From contig CANNZV010000258.1 in assembly GCA_947561585.1 (NCBI GenBank), positions 283,351 through 347,350 of the forward strand: DNA of 64,000 nt, given 5' to 3'. The stretch comes from Caprella mutica (lineage: Eukaryota > Arthropoda > Malacostraca > Amphipoda > Caprellidae). The position numbers and the translations under genes are program-made. Positions 14,601 to 26,895 of this stretch are shown piece after piece (the first letter of the stretch is position 1; each line of letters starts with the position of its first letter). Under the pieces are notes generated by a model that was not told where the DNA came from, did no database searches, and saw only the letters and a program-made list of their open reading frames with translations.

Positions 14601-17600
14601 ATTTCTTTGCAGCAAGTTGTGGGTCCCGTACTCACAGTACAGGTGAGAAGAATAAATCAATAGTTCATTATAACTTTTAAAATGCAATCACTCAAATTAC
14701 ATAACGAGTTCGTTCAGCTTTGTTAATTAGCTTCCTTGTAAATAGTTTTGAGAAGCCTCAACTAAAAAATATGTTAATTTTCTTTGCTCAGATGTCAGAT
14801 TTGGATTCTGTTGATGACTTATCAGTTTCTCTGATTGGTGCCGACGCAACTCATTTCATAGGAGAAACTGAATCTGATATTTCTTCAATCTATCTCATTG
14901 AGCCTGCAGCTTGTACTGAAGTGTGCGACGTCACAATTAAAGCATCGGATGGAGACCAATCGTCAGCAGAAAGGAATATTCATGTATGATTATATCTAAT
15001 CTGTGCTGTCTTAGAATGTATGTAATTAATAAATTCAATAGTCAATATCTACATTCTCAGAAAGAAAGCTATGCCAAAGTGAATGAAGATTAGGAGAAGA
15101 CTACAATTAATCTCCTACGGTCTACTATTACTTTATCTCATACTTTCTTATCAATGTTCTTATGTAATATTCAAATATTTATTGACATGGAATATTAAAA
15201 GATCGCATTTAAGATCTAATAATATTTGCTTAACCCGAAATGTAGCGTATGTCATTCGTATGAAAATTATATGATGTTATTTTCTGAAAAGAATGTCTTC
15301 ACAGACTCATTTTCTTTCAGGTCACCAGCCTCTCAATGGACAGTATCTTCACAGTTGAGTTTGCGAGTCTAACATCCACTGAAATTGAGAGCACAATTCA
15401 AGACATTTCCAATAGTCAGAACGATAAAGAAATAAATATTCTCTACATGACAGTCCTGGAAGGTGAGGCCGGTAGACGGACTAGAAGAAGAAAACCAAGG
15501 GCTTTAACAAAAGCTGGTGGTGGAGAATGGACGACTAAATCACACATTTACGGATTCAATTCGGATGGAAGTCTACTTAATCTTGAGGATATGAATGAGT
15601 GCGTATTAGAGAAGTAACTTAATGAGACCAATATTGTAGCACAGTTAGACCCATTAACTGACTGAAATGATTGATATTGAAATAAAACAATAATATTTTA
15701 TATTCTGTATCTATATAGATAAAAATACCAATATTACTGGCAATAATATCCCGTATCATAAAATATTCCTAGATAAATTGAATAAGCAATTACAGCCATC
15801 TGAATCATTATTAATAACAATTTAATAATATCACTCAACATAATCTGTAAGACCAAATTGAGTTCGATACAAATTCAAATTAATTCCAACTTTTAAAATT
15901 CGAATCACCTATTTTTTTATACTAAAAAAACTATTTTCTTACAGAGTGTTATCATCCGAGTCTCTAAAAGCTGAAACATTCACAGAAAAAGAAGTTTTCA
16001 ATCCACCAGGAGGAGATGCCACTGACATCAGTGGCTACCAGGCAGCTGTAGGGGTACTGGGAGCACTGGTCGGATTGGTTCTGATTGCAATGGTTGCTGG
16101 ATTCGTTTTGTACAAGAAAAAATATTTCCATGTCACTAAAAATCCAAGGAGGTAACAAAAGATGAAAGTAAAAACTTTATATATACTATGTAATTATATA
16201 TGTTTTAACTGTTAAATTGAAATCATTTTTTTACCGCGATATAGCCATGTACCCCATTCACAGGAAGCAATCGACACTGCAAGGAGTGAGTACCTTGGGA
16301 TCTGAGTATCCTAACCACGGCTATGAGGACAATGAGATGAAGAGAGTGTAAGAAGATCAACACACTTGCTTTAATTTATAATAAGCAAACAATAATATCT
16401 ATTTGATATATCAAAGATGCTATTTCATTTTATCAATTTAATTTTGACCATAGCCATAATCAAAACATCCACCTACATTGATCATATATATTCATTATAT
16501 GATCCTACATAGAAAGTTATAGTTGGGCCATAGAAGATGGATTTCTAAATTAAATCTACAATGGCCCACCATAACTCTCTTCATTCATTTACATGTCAGT
16601 TAAGTTTAAATTCTTTTCCTAAGTAGAGGGGATAGCGTCAGTACAGCTAGCAGTGGCTACGCACAAGAAAACACTAATCAACAACCTTCAGCACCGCCTG
16701 TAATTGGTAAGCTTCAGAGAGGAAGTTATGGTGGGGCCACCAAAAAATCTTCTACGACCCCACCATCTCTTTTTCTCATGGTAGTTACCCCATTGCAACT
16801 TTATTAGAAAACCTCCGTTTGATATTGTTCCAGAGTGTCTCTTATATGTTACAATGTTTCATAACTTCTTACAATTAATAAGATTCATATTCAAACTATA
16901 ATAAATCAAGAATTTTTTATTCTTTTCATGTGAACCATTCTTCAGATAAATAACAAACTTGAGGCATTACTAAAATACTAAAATAATACTAAATTCCTAA
17001 GGAGACCAATACCGGCCCGGAAGAAGTAGCGACTCCGATCAAGTAGCGTCATTCACGGCATTTAGAGGAAGGGAAGAAGAAGAAAACAGGAAGACTGGTG
17101 ATAAAAATTACACTAGAATAAACAAATTTAGATAATAATAATTATTAATGATACAATATTATTATTAATTAGACATAGTTAATTATTAGTAACAAAATAT
17201 AAATTGACTAATTGAATGAAACTGTTTAACATGATTTGAGATTTGTCAGAGTTGAATTTATAATAATTCAGAGAGAAATAGAGAAGTTTTTCGTGTGCTT
17301 TATCTCGACGTTAATGTTAAAAAAAAATTAAATTAAATGCAAAATATTCTCAGATAGAAATTATGATGTCCGGAAAACTGCCGAAGCGGAAAACTGCCAG
17401 GCGGAATACAGCCAGTCACTTACTGGCAATTTACGCATTTTTTTTACTTTTCTTAAATATTATATAGTTATAAACACATTATAGGAATACTTTAATTTAT
17501 ATAAAAACGGCGTTAACCCTTCATTAAGGAGTCATTAATTTTTGCAGCAATAACTACATATATATTGTTCAATACTCAAAGGAAAATAATATTTCAACAA

Positions 17601-19534
17601 AGCTACTTTATCAACTTTCTGTATTTACAGCTTCTTCGAGTCCCTTGTTTTTAATTTCCTATGACGTCAGCAATATAGCCTTTTGTTCCGAAGCAAACTT
17701 TAAACCCCGTGTACTGATTTGTGATTACTAGCTAATTATATAGATATTCTCATACTTATATAATTTTAAACTATAGAACATATCAAGTGAATGCTAATTC
17801 CACTTAAATGTATGTTTAATATTTATTACATTTATATTTTTATTCTCCATGTCAATAACATCTTCATTTTTACCATTTTCATTTATATGTATAAAGTATT
17901 ATTAATTTATATACAACCCATTTCGACCGAGTGAAATTGTCAGAGAATTAGAATAGGTAATAGCAGTATAAAAAATCATTGATGTTGGGTTGCAAATTCT
18001 AAATATTTCTTAAACATAAGCGAATATTAAGCTTGAAGGGTTATCAATTCTCAAATTATACACAAATAAAAGGAAAAATAAAAACCTACACCCGCTATGA
18101 AATGATAATGTAAAGATGCGTTTTGTAAACAAAAAAATTGTACTCTGTCCCTAATACAATTATTTCCTTGTTTCTCCTCTTAGTATTTTATAAGAAAGGT
18201 TTTATTCTTTAATTTATTTTTTATATTTGATTCATTTTTAAAATACATAAATAATAATGTTTTTTTCTATTTTCTAATCAATTTGACTGCATTTTACTAT
18301 CATTAAAAGTCATAAGTCATTAAATTCCCAGTAAGTAACAGACAGTTTTTTTCCGCCTGGCAATTTTCAGTCTAGCAGTTTTCCGCCTGGTAGTTTTCTG
18401 TGTACCAGAAATTAAACATATATCGCCTGCATTTTATCACAATTAATTTTGCATTATACATATACCTCCAATCAATGCAATGAGTTCAGGTTTTCAATAT
18501 AGAACATGAGCTACCATCGTAATTTCTAAGTTATCATTTATTCTATTTTCAGCTCCAAATTACTCTCCAGTTTACAAAAAGAAATCAACTCAACCTTCAA
18601 TTTACTCAGAAAATAAACTTGCAACGGACGGAGAGATCGAAAAACCATCTTTCGAAAGCACGACTAGCAGGTGCATATAAACTTTAACTTCACGCGAATT
18701 CATATTAGGGAAATGGGTGGCATGAGGAAATATTAACCTAAGAATAGTTATTTTAAGTTATATTAGAAAATAATGACCACCCAATTGCAGAGACAAAGTA
18801 ACAGCCTTCCCTGTGGTGCAAGTGAGACAGAAAAAAGAGCCACCAAGTACATCGGCAACAGCTGTAAAACCAATCATGAAAAACAAGAAAGAGGTTTCTA
18901 ATATTTTTGAATTAATTATTTTATAAACAATTGTTTTTTTTTTTCAAACATTATAAAAATTTATCACTACTTACAGGGAAATGATTCACCGTCAACAACT
19001 AAATCCTCAAAGTCAAGTCCTTCAGGTGGTGTTTCCCGGGTAAGTTTCTAAATACACTATTGATTTAGAATCTAAAAAATTAACGAGGTGATGGAAATGA
19101 GATGCTTAATCGATGGTAACTCAGAAGAACCTTTTCTAATATTTAAAAAATATCATATAACCATTTTTAAAGTGTAAAAACTTACAATTTCACTCTGTCA
19201 ATTTGATGAATTATCTATTTTTAGATAATTTTCTTTTCAATAATCAATGATAGATTCATGAAATGCTCTTTTTTCATAACCACTTTATCTCAATTGCAAT
19301 TTAAGATTTAATTTAGATGGCAAAATGACAACTTACGAAAATTGATTTAATAAAGTTAATTATACAGTTTTTAAAAGAGCTACTGCTCAATATAATATTA
19401 CTAATTCACAGAAAGTTAATTCATCAACCGCTGAGCCATCTTTTGAGTCCGAGAGGAAGAAATCAGTTGACTTCAAAGTTCTGGTGGATGTGAAGAAATT
19501 CAAACAACCTGAAGAAGAAACGACTTCTATATAA
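5608..19534 (+). CDS. cadherin-related single-pass membrane protein, 5' partial
   Basis: The exons I reconstruct are 5608-5870, 6267-6314, 6735-6863, 7316-7522, 7614-7733, 7823-7916, 8033-8148, 10407-11232, 11970-12230, 12882-13121, 13232-13371, 13467-13644, 13814-13970, 14498-14642, 14792-14983, 15321-15613, 15945-16151, 16264-16347, 16627-16706, 17002-17097, 18553-18670, 18791-18893, 18977-19039 and 19412-19534. All are bounded by AG/GT, all phases agree, and they give about 1,426 codons. Cadherin signatures are visible: [48 protein letters not shown] and ITLDTDN. Order: degenerate cadherin repeats, a Cys/Thr-rich stalk, more cadherin repeats, a transmembrane helix, then a long Ser-rich cytoplasmic tail ending TTSI (class I PDZ ligand). 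No catenin-binding region was recognised, so this is a non-classical cadherin, probably for cell-surface or microvillar adhesion (inference). The first codon is split (phase 1), so upstream exons are missing. The donor at 15613 (GAA|GTAACT) is the least certain junction. Confidence 0.88.
8210..10362 (+). mobile_element. MULE (Mutator-like) DNA transposon relic in a cadherin intron
   Basis: Both tips carry inverted arrays of short motifs: TTCGTCCACGGAAATTTCGC on the left and their inverse (GACAAATTTTCTGTAAACGA) on the right. Inside, about 8735-9079, frameshifted translations give [42 protein letters not shown] and [12 protein letters not shown], then [17 protein letters not shown]. These match in order the C-terminal half of MULE-type transposases (the WNV...TNN.LE.FHSA...HP.IWKFI..LKKE.EL pattern). 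The element sits wholly in the intron 8149-10406. It is interrupted by a mariner-like copy. Its exact ends and target duplication could not be fixed. Confidence 0.65.
9311..10178 (+). mobile_element. degenerate mariner-like element nested in the MULE relic
   Basis: Left (CATTTTGTAATACTTTGACC) and right (GATCAAAGTATTGCAAAAAG) ends are inverted repeats, with similarity over about 100 bp. Between them, about 9797-9995, broken frames read [19 protein letters not shown], then [20 protein letters not shown]. These correspond to the mariner transposase motifs QDGAPPH and WPARSPDLNPLDFFLWG. There are at least one frameshift and several stops, so the copy is inactive. Confidence 0.75.
10407..11232 (+). 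CDS. cadherin gene exon 8: Cys/Thr-rich mucin-like stalk
   Basis: This 826-base exon of the cadherin gene begins with [12 protein letters not shown] (end of a cadherin repeat). It then encodes about 250 residues rich in Thr, Ser, Pro and Cys, organised as imperfect repeats of the type TCPxCTTES. Cys occurs mostly as CPxC or CEPC pairs separated by Thr/Ser/Glu runs. Such a segment is expected to be heavily O-glycosylated and disulphide-bonded, forming a rigid stalk (inference). It ends in phase 1 at a GTATTC donor. Confidence 0.85.
11970..12230 (+). CDS. cadherin gene exon 9: symmetrical Ser/Thr cassette exon
   Basis: This 261-base exon starts in phase 1 and ends in phase 1 (ACTCCAG|GTATTG), so it can be included or skipped without changing the frame. 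It encodes 87 residues of Thr/Ser/Pro-rich mucin-like repeats such as [10 protein letters not shown] and [11 protein letters not shown]. The frame stays open past the donor, through an 18-bp tandem array, to a TAG at 12632, so retention would give a truncated protein without cadherin membrane anchoring. Confidence 0.7.
12295..12622. repeat. 18-bp minisatellite next to the cadherin cassette exon
   Basis: About 18 copies of ATTGATTCAACATCAGAT. Degenerate copies extend back into the coding exon (ATTAATTCAACTCCAGGT at 12216-12233 and ATTGATTCGACACCAGAT), so the array appears to have grown from exon sequence. The period is a multiple of three, and open frames exist on both strands. Confidence 0.9.
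15945..16151 (+). CDS. cadherin gene exon 17: transmembrane exon
   Basis: This exon encodes the juxtamembrane region and a hydrophobic helix ([20 protein letters not shown]), followed by [10 protein letters not shown], a basic stop-transfer sequence that fixes an outside-to-inside topology. All later exons encode a polar, Ser/Lys/Glu-rich cytoplasmic tail. Confidence 0.9.
17364..18406. mobile_element. foldback element with subrepeat tips and 8-bp target duplication
   Basis: It lies in the cadherin intron 17098-18552. Both sides carry AGAAATTA (17356-17363 and 18407-18414). The left tip repeats GGAAAACTGCC-type motifs (GTCCGGAAAACTGCC, GCGGAAAACTGCCAGGCGG). The right tip carries the inverse (CCGCCTGGCAATTTTC, AGCAGTTTTCCGCCTGG). 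Interior sequence is AT-rich and non-coding. The 8-bp duplication and subrepeat ends fit a non-autonomous MULE-like element; the superfamily is an inference. Confidence 0.8.
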
Positions 19535-21880
19535 ATATACACAGATTAGAATTGCTTCTATACCACATCATTAAATGCATAATATCATCACTATAACAAT
19601 AATTTGCACTGGCAAGTCCTTGTGCTTGCACTTATTAATAATCAATTTGTTTGAAGGCCTATAAATTATCAGATAAATATTTAAAAAAAGACGTGGGTGA
19701 ATTTTGGGTTCCGGGATCTGCTTTTCAAATTGTGTAACTAAGAGAGCAGGTAATGAAAATAAAGAGGAGCCTCAATTAATTGCTCAATTAATTGCTCCAT
19801 ACCATAACCTGCTTTCTGAGTCCAAATGGAGTAGCCACTGAAAATTTTAAATTTTGAGTCTACGAATAAGTAATTTAGTTTCACTCATCAATTCATATCC
19901 TGAAAAAGCCAAATGGTGAGTCTTTCGCGACAGAATATAGCCTTTCATATATTTTATCATTATTTTCCTCTTTGTTGAAATAAAATTATTCTAATTTCTT
20001 GATTATTAAAAATTACATTGTTCGATTTTACTAACCTTCTATGTGTGTAATTGTAAATGTTAGCAATAGAATTACTTTGAAATCATTTAATTGTTTCATC
20101 AATAAAATGAATGATTTAAATTTGTTTAAACTAGCTTATATAGCCCTTACTAAATATATCTGAGCAAATTACTATTGAGACTACTTTTACCTTTTGAATA
20201 TTTGATTTATTGTCTTAATTTTTGATGGGAAAATTCTAATTTTTTAGTGAAAATATCTATCGTAATAATGCAATTGGACATTTCAGTAAATTCGTCAGCA
20301 AAGTTGAATAAATATTGGAAATAGAAGCCAAGCTACTGTAACTTATTTCTCTATTTAATATTTCTCCAATTGTGCATGAGAAAGGTTTTCTATTTTGAGG
20401 TTTACGGATCTATAATGGACCAGAAATTTGAAAAGCGGATTTAGGTTTTCGAGCTTGGATCGTATATCAAACATTTTAAAATTCAAATCATCTTTTCTGA
20501 TAAATAATAAAAGTAATGAATGGGTAATTTTTCAGTGTAATTGTTGACAACATGAAGAAGAAACTACAAGTCATTTTGTTTTTGTTTTCTTATCATCTTC
20601 ATATCTTAGAATCGTGTTTTCTCAAACAAGGCGATCATCTTCTCTTATCTCAGAACATGACCATTCATTGACAAAATCATGCTGTGGGCATACACTAGCA
20701 AATACACTTCTATTTACGAAATCAAAATAAGGTAGTGACTTGCTATAACATTTATATTGCCAATGCAAATGTTCTTGAAGGATTATATCTCAATAGAACT
20801 TTATTTTTCTGCTAATAATATCTGTGTGGGCATCAAAATATCAAATACATTACAATTTTCACAATGTATCGTAAAGTATCGCCTTCTATTGACTGAGATT
20901 GAGTGACATAATTCTAGAGAGCTTCTTGTACTTCCCTCATTCAAGTGACTGAGATTGTAATGTATAGTGATGCTTACATTGCTCATTCATTTCACATTAG
21001 GAATGCACTCGTGAATTCATTCTTCTCAGATTGATGTTATATCTTTCTATAAATTAAATGCTATAATCAAAATATGAATAACAGTGTGAGCTACAAACTC
21101 TACGGAGTCAATACTTTTAATACTTTATACTTTAAAAGGACGTATCTGTCCCCACAATAAAAAGATTTATATAGTATATTATTTTAATTTACATATATTT
21201 ATAGTTTAATACGCTTCTATAGTTTGCCTATATATTACATGGATATTATTAAATACTTATTTTTCATTTCAGGACATGAAGAGTTAAATCCTGTTCTAAG
21301 GACTGGTTAAATTCTTTTGTCGCTGTGAAGTGGTAAACTGTGCTTTGTTTAGATATGGAATCATCCTGAATTTTGAATGCTTACATAATTAAATATACGA
21401 ACTGTATTAAATCATATTCATTAATAAATTATTCTGATTCAGCAAGTTCATTTCCATCATTAATTCCTGTAGTAGTACATATTATATCTAAAATACCTAC
21501 ATCCTATTTTCTATTGTTTCTTCATCTAAAATAGCTACTTTCTTATTTTCTATTGGCTACATCCTAACTCATTTACTTCACAGGAGTTCACTATATAGAG
21601 GTACTGTAACTAGGAAATTTATTGCTTACATGACCTATCTCGGAACAGAAAATTATTATAGTTTAAAAGAATAATAGTGTTTATTCATGAAAAGAATATG
21701 TTCTATTAAAAAATATTTATTTTTCACAAAGAGAATAGTTTTTTCATGTAAGGAATATTCTTTATTTTAAATATGCTCAAGACTATATTTTTATATAAAG
21801 CACATATTGTCACAAACCTAGTTATTACAGTAGCAAGGGTCTTTAATTAAGTTAATACAGTAAACTCTGAAAAAAATGGA
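19535..21880. other. intergenic AT-rich region downstream of the cadherin gene
   Basis: No gene is supported. The first part is presumably 3' untranslated sequence of the cadherin gene. The remainder is AT-rich with only short chance open frames. Confidence 0.6.
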
Positions 21881-21892
21881 AAATAATATAAT

Positions 21893-22045
21893 TGTCTCGG
21901 GCCCAATTGTCTCGAGCCCAATTGTCATGGGCCCAATTGTCCAGGGCCCAATTGTCATGGGGCCCAATTGTCATGGGGCCCAATTGTCATGGGGCCCAAT
22001 TGTCCTGGGCCCAATTGTCGGCGGGTCCAATTGTCGGGGCCCAAC
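21893..22045. repeat. tandem repeat of GGGCCCAATTGTC units
   Basis: About nine copies of a 17-18-bp unit (CATGGGGCCCAATTGTC and variants) stand out as GC-rich in an AT-rich background. They resemble the subrepeat tips of the foldback elements in this window, but no inverted partner was found nearby. Confidence 0.85.
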
Positions 22046-22054
22046 TAAAAACGC

Positions 22055-22205
22055 ACTTGCAACAGCGCGGGAAAGGGCTCTTCTTAAAATGTTGTCACAC
22101 ATGTGTTTTTATCGCTGAATCATCGATAAAAAAAACGCAAGTGTAAAAACATTTTCAGAAGAGCTTTCTTCCGCGGTGTTAAAAATGCAAGTGTGAAGCG
22201 GGCCT
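22055..22205. repeat. imperfect inverted repeat
   Basis: Left arm AACGCACTTGCAACAGCGCG...GGGCTCTTCTTAAAATG is complementary with mismatches to CATTTTCAGAAGAGCTTTC...AATGCAAGTGTGAAGCG. The centre is near 22120. It is probably a MITE; no coding sequence is present. Confidence 0.6.
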
Positions 22206-22387
22206 TGCCCATGCAATGAACAAGCGAAGAACGAATATTCAGAGTAAAACTTCAATGATATCAAAAATGTAACTGAAAATGTTCAATTTCCAAATAGTTT
22301 CTAAGGAAGAAGAGTAAGCACCCTGTATTATTATGTCTAACATTATAATTTTGTTTTCCATTTATTCACTGCCTTTTAGTAAGTTAA

Positions 22388-22475
22388 ATTACAGAGTTAG
22401 CTCTAAGAATAACCTTCGCGCAATGACAAAAATAATCACCCTCACTTTTTGCTTAGCTGTTCTTGAATAAAGAGG
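22388..22475. repeat. fragment of the foldback MITE found intact at 53461-53891
   Basis: TTAGCTCTAAGAATAACCTT, CGCGCAATGACAAAAATAAT and the following CACTTTTTGCTTAGCTGTTC match one arm of the 53461-53891 palindrome. Confidence 0.7.
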
Positions 22476-23022
22476 TAGAAAAGCAGCCGCACTGAATTGC
22501 TTTTATTCGCACAGCCAAGTAACACGGGAAGTTATACCAACAACACGAGCTATCAGAAGCCTTATGGCAATTCTTCTTGCTGTACAATTGGCTGCAGCTA
22601 ACTGTCTCTCGGACTTGAATCGACGTCTTCATAGAAAATATTATACAAAATATTATACAAAATATAGGTTATTAGATAGGGATGATAGATTATAATATTA
22701 ACCTTAAAAAAGAGTAACGTCATAAGGAACAACTCAAATGATACTTTAATTGAGTATTTAATATCAAAGGGGCGGAGCTTAAACATGTGATGTCACAATA
22801 AGTGTGTCGGGATGAGTGTCTCAGAACATTTTATGTTTTGGAACAACTTCACCTGTAACTTGGCTAAGTAATTGCTACCTTGGCACCTGTGACGTTTGTA
22901 AATGCCACTATTTCGTTGGTCTAGAAAGTGTACACTGCACACGTCTAACAAAACATCGTAGTAGACCAGCCTCCTAGTAGGTAAACCTCCTATTAGACAA
23001 GAAACTGTAGTGGAAAAAACCT

Positions 23023-23132
23023 CCCAGGTAGCAATCATTATTCCTGGGATATTAAGGGAATAACCCTGGGAAGAAGGATATATTCCTGAGATATTCCCTT
23101 AATATCCCAGGAATAAATCCTTGCTGCCTGGG
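23023..23132. mobile_element. 110-bp MITE with nearly perfect inverted arms
   Basis: It starts CCCAGGTAGCAATCATTATT and ends with the inverse, AATAAATCCTTGCTGCCTGGG. Internally, CCTGGGATATTAAGGGAAT pairs with ATTCCCTTAATATCCCAGG. There is no coding capacity. Confidence 0.75.
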
Positions 23133-24139
23133 CTCGTATTACTAGACAAAACACATTTTTTTTGTCACCTGACAGTTATTCTAATGTAAACATTACAAGA
23201 GGTAATAATTACAATACTGTTTAAATATAATTCTGCAATTTGAATTTTATATTATATTTATATATGCTATTTTTAGGATGAAAAATAAGGCAGAATCTGT
23301 GCTAAAAAAATTGATGTGGAAAGTTACAGAAAAATAGATAGTGAAGACTATTATAATTTCATAAAATGATAATTCAATTGAAAAAATTTATTCATTTTAA
23401 TTGAAACGAAAAATTCATAATGTTTCTAAATGTGTTTCCCTTCAAGATTGGTATGTTAGTCACCATTAATTTCACATTATAGTTATCATAAACAAATAGA
23501 GCTATCGAAATGTTAAAGTCACCGCTTAACTTTTTGTAAGAAGCTACTAGTGACTTTCTTACAAGACCAAAAAAACTTGGTACGTAATTCTGGTCTACTA
23601 CTAGGTTTTGCTGTACCAAATAAAGTGATACCTACTCCTTCTTTACCTTATACTATACAACTGCTAACACTATAAGGGCCCTTGCACATAAGCATCTTTC
23701 AATGTGCGTCAATTAATGCATGACTCTAAAATCTCATTACCCCTATGGTTTGTGAGCACATGCACCTTTGGAAGCACGTTTAAAGAGTTAAAATAAAGAC
23801 AATTCTAGACGCAAGAAAGAGACGCTGCTACAAATGTAAAGGGGCCCTAACATGTCTTGCGCTGAAGACATTTAATGGAGCCACTTCTGTCCTAGGTAGC
23901 TACCTAGTAGGTTGTGTGCCTGAGGTGTGACTGCAGTACAGTGACGGTTTGTGTGAAACTTTTCAAAAATGCGTTTTAGCTGTTATATAATATTATCATA
24001 TTTAAAAAAGTATATACATTATATTTGTTATAATGGTGTTAGATAATATATTTATCCAGAAATATTAAATAATTTTCAAGTATAAGTATGCATTTTACTC
24101 AATCTGAAAGTGGTATATCTATATATATATTTTTTTCTC

Positions 24140-24295
24140 CCTAATTTACGCTGCCCTAGAAGCCTTGAGCTTTTTCGGGCCATTCTGTCCCATGTTTTTA
24201 CTAAATAAATTTCTATGAACAAAAGTGTTAGGATCAGCGAGGCCCAGGCTCTGCATCCCTTTGTAAGGGAGCCGTATGTATAAATAAATATATCA
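24140..24295 (+). mobile_element. 3' end fragment of a non-LTR retrotransposon
   Basis: It shares the 3'-UTR layout of the retrotransposon at 54870-57325: a GAAGCCTTGAGC...CGGGCC hairpin-like block, then TTTGTAAGGG, then an AATAAATAAAT tail. The body is absent, as expected for a severely 5'-truncated insertion. Confidence 0.55.
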
Positions 24296-25204
24296 GATAT
24301 AACATTCAGGGTCTGTAATCTCTGTATTCGACTAGTGATTGTTATTGGAATAATTTCTAATTATCCATTGGAGTTGTTCATACTTTTCTCTAATCTCTGA
24401 ATTTAACTGAATATTTTTCATTATTTATAATAAGAATAATATTCATCTATCAACTAAACCTGGAAATATTTTTGAAAATTAAATATGTATGAAAAAGTTT
24501 AAATTTAGAACAATAACATCCAAATTACTAAAGTTCAGTGCGCAAGGTACGCCACCCCTTCTAATCATACATTTTTATTACTTTCATTTCTTACTTTACA
24601 CAATAAAAAAACATATAATGTTCGTCAAACAATATTCATAACTATTGATAACGATATGAAAGTGTGAAAATATCAGACTACTAACGAAAAACATTAAGAA
24701 TTTACTACACTAATCTTCATGTCTTCATTCAGTAGCTGTACTGTACATAAAGAGGTACATCTCACCTCCACTAAATTTCCTGTAAAGCTATCATAAGAAC
24801 TTGAAAAGAAATTGTGATGTCAATCGAGATGTTTTCAGTACGTGAAGTCATCAATACAACATTTTGAAGTAATTTAAAGCAAATAAATTCTTTATTTATT
24901 ACTAGTATGAAAGCTAAGTGAAAACCTTAGTCAGATTAATAACTAGAAATTACAGTTAGATGGGCAGTACTTCAATTCGAATATATGAAAAGTTCCATTC
25001 ATTATACTCCAAATAATTAAGAATTAGAAAACAAACTAATTTTTTGTTTCAATTCCTTGTCTCTTTTTTGCATTGGGAATCTGACTCAAGTTTGTGAGTC
25101 TACCCACCTGTGACTTCACAGCACCATATCCACCTGTGATAAGAATGTTATCACCTGCTGATTAAAGTGAACCTGGAGAAATACTAACCTTAACCCAATT
25201 AACA

Positions 25205-25345
25205 CCAACCACCACACCACCACCACCACAATCTTTACACCAATCTTTACACCAATCTTTACACCAATCTTTACACCAATCTTTACACCAATCTTTACAC
25301 CAATCAATACACCAATCAATACACCAATCATTACACCAATCATCA
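25205..25345. repeat. 12-bp tandem repeat (ACCAATCTTTAC)
   Basis: About nine units, with variants (ATCAAT, ATCATT) toward the right end. The open frames here (IGVKIGVK on the minus strand) are repeat artefacts. Confidence 0.9.
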
Positions 25346-25834
25346 CATGACTGTACCAACTGATTATCACTTAGGGCAATAAAATGAAATATTTGATTCA
25401 TAAATTCTTCTTTCTATTTTATGTTTTCTTCAAGGATAAAAGTGTTATCAATGAGATAAGATAAAAAATGCAGAGACAGCAAGTCTCTTTTTATTAATTA
25501 AATCTGTGGTTAACGACTTCATTTTTGTATGAAATATGATAAATGTATCAATATCGGTACACTTTTACAGTAAAGAACTTTATTAGAATATTTGTTTTCT
25601 GACAATTAATTCATATAAATTAGTTCATATATTAATTTATATCTCATCCTCGTACTTAATGTGTATGTGTATGTAGATATTCAATTAATATCAAGAGATA
25701 ATTATACCCTATGAATTAACCATAATTGGGAGAATGTTTCTAATTAGATAAAAATCTAGCCTTCCTTATTTAAAATTACTACCTAAACACATTTCAATGA
25801 GTCTTAATGGTAGACATGAATAGAAGATGAGGAG

Positions 25835-26262
25835 AGTCACTGTGATGATGTACTATTAGAGAAAAGAGTCACTGTGATGATGTACTATCAGAGGAAAGAG
25901 TCACTGTGATGATGTACTATCAGAGAAAAGAGTCACTGTGATGATGTACTATCAGAGAAAAGAGTCACTGTGATGATGTAGTATCAGAGAAAAGAGTCAC
26001 TGTGATGATGTACTAACAGAGAAAAGAGTCACTGTGATGATGTACTATCAGAGAAAAGAGTCACTGCGATGATGTACTATCAGAGAAAAGAGTCACTGTG
26101 ATGATGTACTAACAGAGAAAAGAGTCACTGTGATGATGTACTATCAGAGAAAAGAGTCACTGCGATGATGAACTATCAGAGAAAAGAGGCACTGTGATGA
26201 TGTACTATCAGAGAAAAGAGTCACTGTGATGATGTACTATCAGAGAAAAGAGTCACTGCTTG
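25835..26262. repeat. 32-bp minisatellite
   Basis: About 13 copies of a 32-bp unit containing GTCACTGTGATGATGTACTA followed by TCAGAGAAAAGA, with a few point variants (GCGATG, ACTAACAG). Confidence 0.95.
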
Positions 26263-26489
26263 ATGAAGTATTCAAAAGGTTGAATAAATGTTTGAATTTT
26301 TTCACAATAGTTCCAATGCTATGAGACGTTACAGAGTAGGAAATCATAAGAAATAAATATTTTTTATCAAACAAATAGTACATTGAATTACTGCCTATAT
26401 AAACTGAATAGTACAGTGCAGTGCCTGTTAAATGATGTGAAACATTAGTGCCTTGACACGATCTAATGCATTCCTTGGTAGAGTGATAG

Positions 26490-26895
26490 GAAAGTGGATG
26501 GAGAGTGATACTGTAGGAGTGATAGGAGAGTGATAGTGTAGGAGTGATAGGAGAGTGATAGTGTAGGAGTGATAGGAGAGTGATAGGAGAGTGATAGTGT
26601 AGGAGTGATAGGAGAGTGATAGTGTAGGAGTGATAGGAGAGTGATAGTGTAGGAGTGATAGGAGAGTGATAGTGTAGGAGTGTTAGGAGAGTGATAGTGT
26701 AGGAGTGATGGAAGAGTGATAGTGTAGGAGTGATAGGAGAGTGATAGTGTAGGAGTAATAGGAGAGTGATAGTGTAGGAGTGATAGGAGAGTGATAGTGT
26801 AGGAGTGATAGGAGAGTGATAGTGTAGGAGTGATAGGAGAGTGATAGTGTAGGAGTGATAGGAGAGTGATAGTGTAGGAGTGATAGGAGAGTGAT
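26490..26895. repeat. 26-bp minisatellite, left part of a split array
   Basis: About 15 copies of GTGATAGGAGAGTGATAGTG plus TAGGAG. The array stops at 26895 and resumes at 29754, so it is interrupted by the insertion at 26896-29753. Confidence 0.95.

Noticed and set aside
15964..16158. Minus-strand frame over the transmembrane exon
   Set aside because: It is the shadow of the cadherin exon on the opposite strand.
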